64,000 nucleotides of DNA from Comamonas resistens (GTDB lineage Bacteria; Pseudomonadota; Gammaproteobacteria; Burkholderiales; Burkholderiaceae_C). This document shows positions 25,540 through 34,597 of the stretch, piece after piece. The notes below the pieces were generated by a model. It had not been told where the DNA came from, did no database searches, and was given only the letters and a program-made list of their open reading frames with translations. A program made the translations under genes and the position numbers. Numbering within the stretch: the first letter of the stretch is position 1; each line of letters starts with the position of its first letter. Location of the stretch: assembly GCF_030064165.1 (NCBI RefSeq), contig NZ_CP125947.1, positions 4,526,001-4,590,000 on the forward strand, in the 5' to 3' direction.

Positions 25540-27288
25540 TCAATGCACATGCGCAATATCGGGGATCGCCGCCATCAGCTCCCGCGTATAGCCATGCTGC
25601 GGTGCATCCAGCACGGCAGCAGCCTCCCCTGTCTCCACTAGACGACCACGCTGCATCACGCCGATGTCGTCGCACATATGGCGGATCACGGCCAGGTTGT
25701 GGCTGATGAGCAGATACGTCAGGCCAAACTCGTCCTGCAGATCGCGCATCAGGTTCAGCACCTGGGCCTGCACCGACACATCGAGCGCCGATGTAGGTTC
25801 GTCGCAGATGATGAACTCCGGCTGGCTGGCCAGGGCCCGCGCCACGGCGATACGCTGGCGCTGACCGCCAGAGAACTGGTGCGGGTACTTTTTGGCATCG
25901 TCCGGCTTCATGCGCACGCGGCGCAACGCGTCCTGCACGCGCTCGGCGGTTTCTTCCTTGCCGTGAGCGATGCCCAGCACCTGCAGCGGCTCGGCAATCA
26001 GCGCCTCCACCGTCCAGCGCGGGTTCAGGCTGGCGTACGGGTCCTGAAAGATCATCTGAAAGCGCCTGCGCATGGCCACGCTCCGGGCCGCAGGACTCCA
26101 TTTGTCCACGCCGTCGAACAAGATGCTGCCGCGCGTGGGCAGTGTCAGCCCCGCCACCATGCGCGCCACGGTGGACTTGCCCGAGCCTGACTCGCCCACC
26201 AGACCAAAGGTGCTGCCTTTGCGGATGGTGAACGACACCTCATCCACGGCCTTGAGGATTTTGTGCTCCTCGCGCGCCAGCAGCCGGGCCAGCCAGCCGC
26301 TGGACAGGTCGTAGTCCTTGCCCAGGCTCTTGACCTCCAAAAGCGCTCCAGCGCTTTCTACATCAGCGTCAGCAGCTATGGATTTCGGAGTCCATGGCAC
26401 GGCAACAGCGACCGGCCCAGCGTCCACCTCGGGCACGGGCAGGCGTTGCACGCGCTGGTGCACGCTGGGGATGGCGGCCATCAGCACCTGGGTGTAGGGC
26501 TCGCGCGGCGCATCCAGCACCTGGCGTACGGGCCCGGTTTCCAGCACCCGGCCCTGGTACATGACCATCACGCGGTCGGCCGTCTCGGCGATCACGCCCA
26601 TGTCGTGGGTGATGAGCATGGCAGCCGCGCCGCGCTCCTTGCAGACGCGGCGCAGCAGCGCAATGATCTGCGCCTGCACCGACACGTCTAGCGCCGTGGT
26701 GGGCTCGTCGGCAATGATCAGCTCGGGTTCTGCACACAGCGCCAGCGCAATCGCCACGCGCTGACGCATGCCGCCGGAAAACTGGTGCGGATACTGATCC
26801 AAACGCTTCCTGGCATGTGGAATTTCCACCTCCTCCAGCAGCGCCAGCGCGCGGGCCTCGGCCTCGCTCTCGCTGACCGGCAAATGGGCGCGTATGGTTT
26901 CCACCAGATGCCGGCCCACGGTGTAGACCGGGTTCAGGCTGGTCAGCGGGTCCTGGAAGATGGTGCCTATGCGCTTGCCGCGAATGCGGCGCAGGTCTTC
27001 GCCACGCAAGGTGTCGATGCGCTCGCCAAACAGCTCTACCGTGCCGCCGGAGATGCGGCCCGGCGGCTCGATCAGGCCGGTGACGGCCGAACCCGTCATG
27101 GATTTGCCCGCACCCGACTCACCCACCACGCCGAGGATTTCACCGCGCGCAATAGCGAAGGACACATCGTGCAGCACATGCACGGCTCCTTTGTAGGTAT
27201 CGAAGGTGACGCTCAAATTGCGCACGCGCAAAACCGGGATGGCGAGCACATCACCGCCAGCCACGGGGTTCTTTGTGTCTGTAGTCAT
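25540..27288 (-). CDS. Dipeptide/glutathione-type ABC transporter, fused double ATPase
   Basis: A 582-residue protein with two complete ABC ATPase domains, fusing the DppD and DppF roles as in GsiA. The first half has Walker A GESGAGKS, signature FSGGMRQR and Walker [14 protein letters not shown]. The second has [16 protein letters not shown] and [12 protein letters not shown]. The ATG at 27288 lies directly after the permease stop (27291). The linker between the domains (about residues 298-315) is encoded by a copy of a short dispersed repeat (26339-26385). It energises uptake by the two upstream permeases. Confidence 0.95.
   Translation of the reverse strand: MTTDTKNPVAGGDVLAIPVLRVRNLSVTFDTYKGAVHVLHDVSFAIARGEILGVVGESGAGKSMTGSAVTGLIEPPGRISGGTVELFGERIDTLRGEDLRRIRGKRIGTIFQDPLTSLNPVYTVGRHLVETIRAHLPVSESEAEARALALLEEVEIPHARKRLDQYPHQFSGGMRQRVAIALALCAEPELIIADEPTTALDVSVQAQIIALLRRVCKERGAAAMLITHDMGVIAETADRVMVMYQGRVLETGPVRQVLDAPREPYTQVLMAAIPSVHQRVQRLPVPEVDAGPVAVAVPWTPKSIAADADVESAGALLEVKSLGKDYDLSSGWLARLLAREEHKILKAVDEVSFTIRKGSTFGLVGESGSGKSTVARMVAGLTLPTRGSILFDGVDKWSPAARSVAMRRRFQMIFQDPYASLNPRWTVEALIAEPLQVLGIAHGKEETAERVQDALRRVRMKPDDAKKYPHQFSGGQRQRIAVARALASQPEFIICDEPTSALDVSVQAQVLNLMRDLQDEFGLTYLLISHNLAVIRHMCDDIGVMQRGRLVETGEAAAVLDAPQHGYTRELMAAIPDIAHVH
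26339..26385 (-). repeat. In-frame copy of a short dispersed repeat (copy C)
   Basis: Minus strand begins AAATCCATAGCTGCTGACGC, then contains AAAGCGCTGGAGCGCTTTT. It resembles intergenic copies: ATAGCTGCT at 33807-33830 and 46219-46235, and AAGCGCTAGAG at 18801-18824 and 51765-51788. Here it is translated as the inter-domain linker of the ABC ATPase. Confidence 0.55.
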
Positions 27289-27290
27289 GT

Positions 27291-28217
27291 TCACTGCAGC
27301 TTGGGGTTGAGAGCGTCGCGCAGCCAGTCGCCCACAAGATTGACGGACAGGGCCAGCGCCAGCAGCACCAGCGAGGGGAACAGCAGAATCCACCACTCGC
27401 CCGAGAACAGAAAGCCCTGACCGATGCGAATCAGCGTGCCCAGCGAGGGCGAGGTGGGCGGCAGGCCCACGCCCAGATAGGACAGCGTGGATTCGGCCAC
27501 GATGGCATGGGCAAAGCTGATGGTGGCAATCACCAGAATCGGCGCCAGCAGATTGGGCAGGATATGCCTGGCCAGAATTGCGGCCTGGCTGCGGCCTATC
27601 AGTTGCGCCGCCAGCACATAGTCCTTGTGCTTTTCCACCATCACCGCACCGCGCACGGTACGGGCGTATTGCACCCAGTCCGAAAGACCGATGGCCACGA
27701 TGATCACGTACACGGCCATATCGTCGCGATAGCCCTCGGGCAGCAGGCCGCGCGCAATGCCGAAGATCAGCAGCGCCACCAGAATCACCGGGAACGTGAG
27801 CTGGATGTCGGCAATGCGCATCAGCAGCGTGTCGAACCAGCCGCCCGCGTAGCCGGCAAGCAGGCCCAGAGGCACGCCGATGATCAGCGACAACACCACG
27901 GCCGATACACCCACGAACACCGACATGCGCAGGCCATAAAGAATGGCGCTGAACACATCGCGACCCTGATCGTCCGCGCCCAGCGGGTAAAAGGCCTCGC
28001 CCATGCCCTGGCTCCAGGGGCGGGCGAAAGCATCCATCAAATCCAGATTGGCCGGATCGAACGGGTTCTGCCAGGCCAGCAGGGGCGCAAAGATGGTGGC
28101 CAGCACGATCAGCGCCAGCGTGCCGCAGGCCATTTGCACCAGCCGCGATTTGGCAAAGGCGCGCTTGACCGACGAGTCGCTGGCCTTCCAGCCGGAGGGA
28201 ATATTTGCCTGTTCCAC
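27291..28217 (-). CDS. ABC transporter permease (DppC/GsiD-like)
   Basis: A 308-residue inner-membrane permease with about six transmembrane segments and the binding-protein-dependent transport signature (EAA-type loop AQLIGRSQAAILARHILPN). An N-terminal cytosolic segment with DppC-type first helix is followed by FDPANLDLMDAFARPW and LGADDQGRDVFS, typical of DppC/OppC. It partners with the DppB-like permease upstream and the fused ATPase 2 bases downstream. Confidence 0.94.
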   Translation of the reverse strand: MEQANIPSGWKASDSSVKRAFAKSRLVQMACGTLALIVLATIFAPLLAWQNPFDPANLDLMDAFARPWSQGMGEAFYPLGADDQGRDVFSAILYGLRMSVFVGVSAVVLSLIIGVPLGLLAGYAGGWFDTLLMRIADIQLTFPVILVALLIFGIARGLLPEGYRDDMAVYVIIVAIGLSDWVQYARTVRGAVMVEKHKDYVLAAQLIGRSQAAILARHILPNLLAPILVIATISFAHAIVAESTLSYLGVGLPPTSPSLGTLIRIGQGFLFSGEWWILLFPSLVLLALALSVNLVGDWLRDALNPKLQ

Positions 28218-28304
28218 GAATTCAGTTCCTCAATATCTTTGCATGCACTGCGGCCGCAATCACTGACGCAGCTCAGACCCGTGACACCGCGCAAGAGCAG
28301 CGCC

Positions 28305-29276
28305 TCAGGGTGTGCCTTTTCTCAACCTGGGGTCCACCAGCACATACAAAAAGTCCACGAACAGATTGATCACCACGTACAAGAGCGCGATGAACATCAG
28401 ATAGGCGGCAATCAGGGGTACGTCCACACCCTGAATGGACGAGATGAACAGCAGGCCCACGCCCGGCCACTGAAACACGGTTTCGGTGACGATGGCAAAG
28501 GCGATCAGCGAGCCGATCTGCAGACCCGCAATGGTGATAACGGGAATCAGCGTGTTGCGCAGCGCGTGGCCGAAGTACAGATCGCGCTCGCGCAGGCCGC
28601 GCGCACGGCCGAAGCGTATGTAGTCGGAGCGCAGCACCTCCAGCATCTCGGCCCGCACCAGCCGCATGATCAACGTCATGTTGTAAAAGCCCAGCGTGAT
28701 GGCCGGCATGATCAGCGCCGCCAGGCCAGAGGTCGTCAGCAGGCCGGTTTCCCAGCCGCCGATCTTCACGGTCTCCCCCCTCCCGAACGAGGGCAGCCAG
28801 CGCAGCTCCACTGCAAACAGATAAATCAGGCCTATCCCTATCAAAAAGGTGGGCAGCGACACCCCCACCAGCGACACCGTCATGATGGCGCGGCTCAGGA
28901 ACCCGTCACGCCGCAACGCGGTGTACACGCCCAGCGCCACGCCTATGGCCAGGGCGAACAAGGCAGCCGTCAGCGCCAGCTCCAGCGTGGCGGGCAGGCG
29001 CTCGGCAATGATGTCGGCCACGGGGCGCTTGAGCCGGTAGGAAATGCCCAGATCACCGTGCAGTACCTTGCCCGCATAGTGCAGGTACTGCAGCGGCACC
29101 GACTGGTTGAAGCCCAGCTCTTCGGTCAGCGCTTCGCGCTCCTGAACCGAGGCATCCTCGCCCAGCAGGCTGATGGTGGGGTCGCCAATATGGCGGAACA
29201 CCATGAAGGAAATAAAGGAGACGGCCAGCAGTACCAGGACTGACTGGCCCAGCCTGCGCAGCAGATGAAGCAGCAT
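28305..29276 (-). CDS. ABC transporter permease (DppB/GsiC-like)
   Basis: A 323-residue permease with about six transmembrane segments. The N-terminal RRLGQSVLVLLAVSFISFMVF and the EAA loop RARGLRERDLYFGHALRNTLIPV are typical of DppB. The stop-to-start gap to the DppC-like gene is 87 bases; the upstream binding-protein gene ends 5 bases before its start. It forms the membrane channel with the DppC-like protein. Confidence 0.94.
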   Translation of the reverse strand: MLLHLLRRLGQSVLVLLAVSFISFMVFRHIGDPTISLLGEDASVQEREALTEELGFNQSVPLQYLHYAGKVLHGDLGISYRLKRPVADIIAERLPATLELALTAALFALAIGVALGVYTALRRDGFLSRAIMTVSLVGVSLPTFLIGIGLIYLFAVELRWLPSFGRGETVKIGGWETGLLTTSGLAALIMPAITLGFYNMTLIMRLVRAEMLEVLRSDYIRFGRARGLRERDLYFGHALRNTLIPVITIAGLQIGSLIAFAIVTETVFQWPGVGLLFISSIQGVDVPLIAAYLMFIALLYVVINLFVDFLYVLVDPRLRKGTP

Positions 29277-29281
29277 GGGCT

Positions 29282-30874
29282 TTACTTCACGAACTTCACG
29301 TCTTTGAAGTGGATGGCATTGTCCGGGTGCACCGGCACATTGATCTTCCTGGCCGACGCGAAGTGGATCACCTGGTCATGCAGCGGAATGTAGAAACGCT
29401 CCTTCTGCACCACCTCCCAGATCTGCCTGATCGTGGCATCGCGCCTGGCCTTGTCGCTTTCGGAGGAGAGCGAAACAATCTTGTTGTCCAGATCGGCATT
29501 GCTGTAATGCGTGGCATTCTGCGCACCACGCCCTTCCTTGCCGCGCGTGGCGACCAGGAAGTCGAAGATATAGGCCGAGTCATAGGTGGGCACGCCCCAG
29601 CCGTACAGGTAGAAATCGCTTTCCGCCTTGACCAGCGCCACGCTGTGCTGGGCAATGGGTCTGGCCGCCACTTCGGTCTTGATACCCACGCGGCCCAGGA
29701 AACCGGCCACGGCCGTGCCGATGGCCTCATCGTTCACATAGCGGTCGTTGGGCGTGTTCAGCGTCACGGTGAAGCCGTTGGGGTAGCCGGCTTCGGCCAG
29801 CAAGGCCTTGGCCTTGGCCACATCGGCCTTGGGATAGGTGGCCATGGCCTTCTCATAGCCGTTGACAAAAGACGGCGCCATGATGCCTGAGGGATTGGAC
29901 AGGCCGCGCATCACCGAGCGCCTGATGGCATCGCGGTCGATAGCCAGCTCCACCGCCTGGCGCACCTTGGGATCGGCAAACGGGTTCTTGCCCTTCACAT
30001 TGCTGCTTTTGAGCTCGGGCGCGCCCACGTTCAGGCCCAGAAAGATGGAACGGTTTTCCGGCCCTTCGTTGATGCGCAGCTTGCTGTCCTGCTTCAGACG
30101 CGCCACGTCCTGCGCGGGAATGTCCTGGGCAAAGTCCACCTCGCCCGACAGCAGCGCGGCCACGCGCGTGGCTGGCGACTTGATGGGCAGATAGACCAGC
30201 TCGGTCACCTCCAGCGGCGTCGATCCCTTGCCCCAGTAATTGGGGTTGAGCTTCATTACCGTCCTGGAATCGACTTCACGGCTGGCCAGCACATAAGGGC
30301 CTGTGCCGTTCTCGGCACGCGTGGCACCGTTTTCGGTCTTGGTGCCGGCATCCTGCGTCTCGGCCGCGCCATTGGCCCTGGCCCACTTCTCGCTCATGAT
30401 GAAGATATTGGTCAGGTTGTTGGGGAAGATCAGATTGGGCCCCTTGGTCTTCACCTGCACCGTGAGATCGTCCACGACCTTGATGTCCTCCACCGAGGCC
30501 AGCAGCGACTTGACCTGGGCGTTCGGCCCCTTGGCCCGGTTCAGCGAGAACACCACATCCTTGGCGGTGAAAGGCGTGCCGTCATGGAACTTCACGTCGG
30601 GGCGCAGCTTGAACTCCCAGACGCTGGGGTCACCGGGCAGCATCTTCCAGGACAGGGCCAGCGTGGGCACGAGCTTGCCGTCGGCAGAGCGGTTGACCAG
30701 GGTCTCGTACATCTGGTGCATCAGCACGAAGTTGGTGCCGACATTGAACACATGGGGGTCCAGCGTGGTCACATCGGACGAGCGCGCCCAGCGCACGGTT
30801 TCGGCCTGGGCCAGGCCCGCAGATGCCAGCAGGCCAGCCGCGAGCAGCGCGTGGGCCAGGGTCTTGAAAGTCAT
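29282..30874 (-). CDS. ABC transporter substrate-binding protein (peptide/nickel family 5)
   Basis: A 530-residue periplasmic solute-binding protein of family SBP_bac_5. The signal peptide MTFKTLAHALLAAGLLASAGLAQA is followed by VRWARSSDVTTLDPH, WEFKLRPDVKFHDGTPFTAKDVVFSLNRA and the typical repeated lobes. The start at 30874 has GGGAGAAC upstream; a longer in-frame start at 30925 lacks one. It is the first gene of the operon for the two permeases and the double ATPase. Ligand probably a short peptide or glutathione-like compound; not determinable here. Confidence 0.94.
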   Translation of the reverse strand: MTFKTLAHALLAAGLLASAGLAQAETVRWARSSDVTTLDPHVFNVGTNFVLMHQMYETLVNRSADGKLVPTLALSWKMLPGDPSVWEFKLRPDVKFHDGTPFTAKDVVFSLNRAKGPNAQVKSLLASVEDIKVVDDLTVQVKTKGPNLIFPNNLTNIFIMSEKWARANGAAETQDAGTKTENGATRAENGTGPYVLASREVDSRTVMKLNPNYWGKGSTPLEVTELVYLPIKSPATRVAALLSGEVDFAQDIPAQDVARLKQDSKLRINEGPENRSIFLGLNVGAPELKSSNVKGKNPFADPKVRQAVELAIDRDAIRRSVMRGLSNPSGIMAPSFVNGYEKAMATYPKADVAKAKALLAEAGYPNGFTVTLNTPNDRYVNDEAIGTAVAGFLGRVGIKTEVAARPIAQHSVALVKAESDFYLYGWGVPTYDSAYIFDFLVATRGKEGRGAQNATHYSNADLDNKIVSLSSESDKARRDATIRQIWEVVQKERFYIPLHDQVIHFASARKINVPVHPDNAIHFKDVKFVK

Positions 30875-31255
30875 GAAGTTCTCCCGATGGTTATCAACAG
30901 CTTTGACCACAGCCGTGGCAAGCACAGTTTTAAAACTACTTATAGATATTAAAAATAAATTTCATATAACTCAAATAACTTTTCAGAGAATGCATATGGC
31001 GCTGAAAACCCGATTCGGGCCATTGACAGACAGACTTTTGACGCACCGCCACACTAGGCCGACAAAGCTCGTCGCGCCGCTGCGGCCTCCGTATTGCTGC
31101 AAAAAACAGCGAAATGGTCCAAGTGTTCGAAGATTCGGCAAAACCTCCAGGTTTTCCCCGGTGCAAAGCCCGCAACTGCAAACATGGGCAAAGACATACT
31201 TTGTTTGCAAGACAATGACTGCCTAAGAACAACTCACGCTGTACGCGCCTTAGCC
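30875..31255. other. AT-rich divergent intergenic region
   Basis: A 381-base region between the divergent SBP and phosphatase genes. It is strongly AT-rich around 30930-30985, consistent with the ABC operon promoter. I see no convincing gene, hairpin or named site in it. Confidence 0.6.
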
Positions 31256-31897
31256 ATGCATGCCACGCGCATCATTGCCATCCGACATGGAGAGACAACC
31301 TGGAATGTCGACGGCCGCATCCAGGGCCATCTGGATATTCCTTTGAACGACACCGGTCTGTGGCAGGCCGAGCAGGCTGCCCGCGCCCTGGCCGAGGAAA
31401 GCATTGCCGCCATCTACAGCAGCGATCTGCTGCGCGCCCATGTCACGGCCCAGGCCATTGCCCGCAGCTCGGGCGCGCCGCTGTACGCCGATGCAGGCCT
31501 GCGCGAACGCTGCTTCGGCGACTTTCAGGGCCGCACCTTCAAGGATGTGGAAGCCAGCCAGCCCGAAGACGCCCAGCTCTGGCGCACCCGCAACCCGTCC
31601 TATGCCCCGCCCGGCGGCGGCGATTCGCTGCTGGCGCTGCGCGAGCGCATCTCCAGCACCGTGGACCGCATTGCCAGCCAGCATGAGGGCGAACAGATCG
31701 TGCTGGTCGCCCATGGCGGCGTGATGGATGTGCTCTACCGCATGGCCACGCGCCAGGACTTTCAGGCGCCACGCACCTGGGAGCTGACCAATGCCGCCAT
31801 CAATCGCCTGCTGTGGACACCCGATGGCCTGTCTTTGGTAGGCTGGGCCGATACCGCACACCTTCAGCAAGGCAGCCGAGATGAAACACATTCCTGA
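31256..31897 (+). CDS. Histidine phosphatase family protein (phosphoglycerate-mutase-like)
   Basis: A 213-residue branch 1 histidine phosphatase. The catalytic RHGE appears as IAIRHGETTWN at residue ~8-18, with YSSDLLRAHVTAQAIA and the second histidine in VAHGGVMDVL. Related enzymes include alpha-ribazole phosphatase and broad-specificity phosphatases; the substrate is unknown. I used the ATG at 31256 because the catalytic motif should be near the N-terminus. It overlaps the next gene by 17 bases, so the two are cotranscribed. Confidence 0.9.
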   Translation: MHATRIIAIRHGETTWNVDGRIQGHLDIPLNDTGLWQAEQAARALAEESIAAIYSSDLLRAHVTAQAIARSSGAPLYADAGLRERCFGDFQGRTFKDVEASQPEDAQLWRTRNPSYAPPGGGDSLLALRERISSTVDRIASQHEGEQIVLVAHGGVMDVLYRMATRQDFQAPRTWELTNAAINRLLWTPDGLSLVGWADTAHLQQGSRDETHS

Positions 31898-33065
31898 ACA
31901 TTTGCAAGCCCTGGTCGGACAGGCCGTCAAACGCATAGACACCCCCGCCCTGGTCATAGACCTCGACGCCATGGACCGCAACATGGAACGCATGGCGCGC
32001 TTTGCCCGGCAGCATGGGGTGCTGTGGCGCCCTCATGCCAAGCTGCACAAGAGCGCGCATATCGCCCACCTGCTGGAGCAGGCCGGTGCCTGCGGCCACT
32101 GCGTGCAAAAAGTCAGCGAGGCCGAGGCCCTGGCGGAAGGCGGCGTGACCCATATCTTCATCAGCAATGAAGTCATTGCACCGCTCAAGCTGGCACGCGT
32201 GGCAGCCCTGGCCAAGGCCTTGAGCGCGGAGGGTGGCCGTCTGGCCATTGCCGTGGACTGCGAAGAAGGCATCACACGCCTGGCCCAGGCCATGCAGGCT
32301 GCCCAGGCGGGCAATGCCGCCATCGACGTGCTGGTGGAAATCGACGTCGGCCAGAACCGCTGCGGCGTGGAGCCCGGCGAGGCTGCCGTGGTGCTGGCCC
32401 GCGCCATTCAAGCCCAGCCAGCCCTGCACTTTGCGGGCCTGCAGGCCTATCACGGCGGTGCCCAGCATCTGCGCACCGCCCAGGAGCGCAAGGCCGCCAT
32501 CGAGCAGGTGCTCAGGCTGGTCAACCGCACGCGCCACGAATTCGACCGCGCCGGCATTGAAATCCCGCTGATCACCGGCGCGGGCACCGGCACCATGGTC
32601 AACGAGGCCGCCAGCGGCGTCTATGGCGAAATCCAGCCCGGCTCCTTCCTCTTCATGGACGCCGACTACGCCGCCAATCAGCACGACGCGGCCCAGCCCG
32701 TTTTCGAGCATGCGCTCTACGTCAAGACCCAGGTCATGTCGCTCAGCCGCCAGCACGCCGTCTGCGATGCGGGCCACAAGGCCCATGCGATCGACTCGGG
32801 CCTGCCCCGGCTGCATGCGCTGGCGCCCGAGCAAGCGCTGCGCTTTGCCAATGGAGGCGATGAGCACGGCGTGCTGCACCCCGACATCCAGGCCGGCAAC
32901 ACCAGCGGCTGGCTGCCCGCGCTGGGCGATACGCTGTGGCTGATTCCCGGCCACTGCGACCCCACGGTCAATCTGCACGACTATCTGATCGGCGTACGCG
33001 GCGGCCGGCTCAAGGGCGTGGTCGAGCGCATCTTCACCGTGGACGGTCGTGGTGCGCTGACCTGA
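31881..33065 (+). CDS. D-threonine-aldolase-like PLP enzyme (DSD1 family)
   Basis: A 394-residue fold-type III PLP enzyme. The Schiff-base lysine is in WRPHAKLHKS, with family motifs VEIDVGQNRCGV, QAYHGGAQH and the phosphate-binding TGAGTGT. The C-terminal metal-binding HCDPTVNLHDY is typical of D-threonine aldolase, 3-hydroxy-D-aspartate aldolase and eukaryotic D-serine dehydratase. Probably cleaves or dehydrates a D-beta-hydroxy amino acid. The 17-base overlap with the phosphatase gene suggests translational coupling. Confidence 0.92.
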   Translation: MKHIPEHLQALVGQAVKRIDTPALVIDLDAMDRNMERMARFARQHGVLWRPHAKLHKSAHIAHLLEQAGACGHCVQKVSEAEALAEGGVTHIFISNEVIAPLKLARVAALAKALSAEGGRLAIAVDCEEGITRLAQAMQAAQAGNAAIDVLVEIDVGQNRCGVEPGEAAVVLARAIQAQPALHFAGLQAYHGGAQHLRTAQERKAAIEQVLRLVNRTRHEFDRAGIEIPLITGAGTGTMVNEAASGVYGEIQPGSFLFMDADYAANQHDAAQPVFEHALYVKTQVMSLSRQHAVCDAGHKAHAIDSGLPRLHALAPEQALRFANGGDEHGVLHPDIQAGNTSGWLPALGDTLWLIPGHCDPTVNLHDYLIGVRGGRLKGVVERIFTVDGRGALT

Positions 33066-33087
33066 TCAGGACTTATTCCATTTCTAA

Positions 33088-33165
33088 ATCATCCGATTAC
33101 TTTGTCGGCTTCGCTCGCCGTGCTGCAGCACTGTCTTCGCTTCGCCTTCGCGTACTCGAATGATT
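33088..33165. repeat. Imperfect inverted repeat downstream of the DSD1 gene
   Basis: The ends AATCATCCGATTAC and GTACTCGAATGATT pair imperfectly, with a pyrimidine- and CG-rich interior. The segment could form a long hairpin. It directly precedes the GACTTACGCAAA repeat. Confidence 0.4.
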
Positions 33166-33173
33166 GATAAACG

Positions 33174-33265
33174 GACTTACGCAAACAAGCCGGGCCGCCG
33201 AGGCGGATGCGCAAGAGACATGCCCCTAGGACAAACATCTTGCCTGAGCCTGACTTGCGTAAGTC
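33174..33265. repeat. Dispersed intergenic repeat, copy 1 (92 bp)
   Basis: It begins GACTTACGCAAA and ends TTGCGTAAGTC, so the ends are inverted repeats. The interior shares GGATGCGC, ATCTTGC and CCTGA with the 76-bp copy at 46131-46206. This copy has about 16 extra bases near its start. Confidence 0.7.
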
Positions 33266-33273
33266 GTACCGAT

Positions 33274-33702
33274 TCAATCCCAGCAGACGGACAGCACCGC
33301 GTAACCGGCCGAAGGCTCAGGCGCGTTGCAGGGCTTGCCATAGGGCCAGCCCTCGATGACGCCATCGGCTTCCAGTCCGTCCATCCACTGCTCCGCCTCG
33401 GTGGCGCTGGCCGTGGTGTAGATATGCACGTTCTCTGCGGGCGGAAAGCCCTCGGCAAACAACGGATCGTCCCAGTCGTAGTGCAGTCCGACCAGCACAC
33501 GCTCCACATCGGGACGCCGGGCGATCTGCGCAAAACGCGCATGCAGCTCGGCCATGGGCGGGCGGCCATAGCCCCATTGATTGGGTGCCAGCGATTCCTC
33601 GTCGGTATTGCCGTCAAAGAACAACGCATAGTCCACCGCCGGAGGCGGGTCGCAGTCCTGCAACGCAGGATCGGCCAGCAAGGCCTTGAGTTCAGCAAGC
33701 AT
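33274..33702 (-). CDS. Uncharacterised acidic protein
   Basis: A 142-residue, acidic, soluble protein starting MLAELKALLADPALQD. GAGGAG is well placed before the ATG at 33702. The middle part (VERVLVGLHYDWDDPLFAEGFPPAENVHIYTTAS) and the end (AGYAVLSVCWD) look like a compact alpha/beta fold. I do not recognise a family. It stands alone between the dispersed repeat and the phosphoribosyltransferase gene. Confidence 0.75.
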   Translation of the reverse strand: MLAELKALLADPALQDCDPPPAVDYALFFDGNTDEESLAPNQWGYGRPPMAELHARFAQIARRPDVERVLVGLHYDWDDPLFAEGFPPAENVHIYTTASATEAEQWMDGLEADGVIEGWPYGKPCNAPEPSAGYAVLSVCWD

Positions 33703-33806
33703 GAAATCTCCTCGATCGGAGATACAGCTTAGCGCAGCACTCTCAAACTCATAGTAGGCAGCGCATGCTGACACTGGTTTTCAATATCAAGCAGCAATGA
33801 ATCTCT

Positions 33807-33830
33807 GGTATGCAGAGCGCCAGCAGCTAT
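33807..33830 (-). repeat. Short dispersed repeat, copy E
   Basis: Minus strand ATAGCTGCTGGCGCTCTGCA resembles copies in the ABC ATPase gene and upstream of ybeY (46219). It lies just after the phosphoribosyltransferase stop. Confidence 0.45.
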
Positions 33831-33834
33831 GCAA

Positions 33835-34590
33835 TCAGGAGTATTCCGGCCACCAGCCGTCGGCCCGGCGCTCCATGCGCGGGCAGTCGTAGGCCGCGAC
33901 CACGGGGATGGCAGAACCATCGGCGCGGCGCAGTCTGGTCTGCCACTGCGTGCCCTGGCGCATGGCCACGGCGATGGCCACCACCTCGGCGCCGCAGCGC
34001 TCCAGCAGCTTGAGACCGGACACCATGGTGGTGCCGCTGCTGACCGCATCGTCCACCACCAGCACACGCTTGCCAGTGATCAGGTTTAGCTGGTTCGGGT
34101 CGATATAGAGCAGCTTGCCCTTGCCCGGCGTGGTGATGGAGCTGACGGGCTCGGAGAGCTCGTCGCGGTACCAGTATTTGCGCGAATAGCCCAACGGTAC
34201 ATAGCGGCTGTGCCCCAGGTGGCGCGCCACCAGCGGCGCAAAGGCCAGGCCCAGCGTGGGCAGACCCACGATCACGTCGAACGCGTGCGCGCGTGCGCCC
34301 TCGGCCATATGCAGGGCCAGTTGCTCCACCACGGCGATGGAGGCCTGGTTGGCAATCAGCGACGCCACGCAGCGGTCGGGTGCAGAACCGTCAGCCGTAG
34401 GCATGCCGCGCAGCGGCAGCAGCAGATAGCGGCCGTCGGGCAGTCTGGCCGGGTAGCTCTTCGCATAGGGCGGCAGCGGCGACTGGCTCAGCTCGGCCTC
34501 GGTGACGGTGGCTTGCCAGTAGTCGGTCGTGGCATCAAAGCCGGGCAGGTTCTGGCCGCAAAGATCGGCCACGGATGCAATTTCACTCAT
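33835..34590 (-). CDS. Phosphoribosyltransferase family protein
   Basis: A 251-residue protein with a type I PRTase fold. The PRPP-binding loop RVLVVDDAVSSGTT is intact, and FDVIVGLPTLGLAFAPLVARHLG is typical of the core. It is longer than orotate phosphoribosyltransferase, with an extra N-terminal ~80 residues (RYLLLPLRGMPTADGS). The base it acts on is unknown. It is the last gene of a tight operon after the M20 amidohydrolase (7-base gap) and a Bug binding protein, which suggests salvage or catabolism of an imported compound. Confidence 0.88.
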   Translation of the reverse strand: MSEIASVADLCGQNLPGFDATTDYWQATVTEAELSQSPLPPYAKSYPARLPDGRYLLLPLRGMPTADGSAPDRCVASLIANQASIAVVEQLALHMAEGARAHAFDVIVGLPTLGLAFAPLVARHLGHSRYVPLGYSRKYWYRDELSEPVSSITTPGKGKLLYIDPNQLNLITGKRVLVVDDAVSSGTTMVSGLKLLERCGAEVVAIAVAMRQGTQWQTRLRRADGSAIPVVAAYDCPRMERRADGWWPEYS

Positions 34591-34597
34591 ACAAAAC

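Noticed and set aside
27507..29243. A 578-codon plus-strand open frame opposite the two ABC permeases
   Set aside because: Antisense shadow, very rich in His, Gln and Arg, without motifs.
31256..33065. Cobalamin (alpha-ribazole phosphatase) function for the histidine phosphatase
   Set aside because: The family is broad and there are no cobalamin genes nearby; its partner is a D-amino-acid enzyme.
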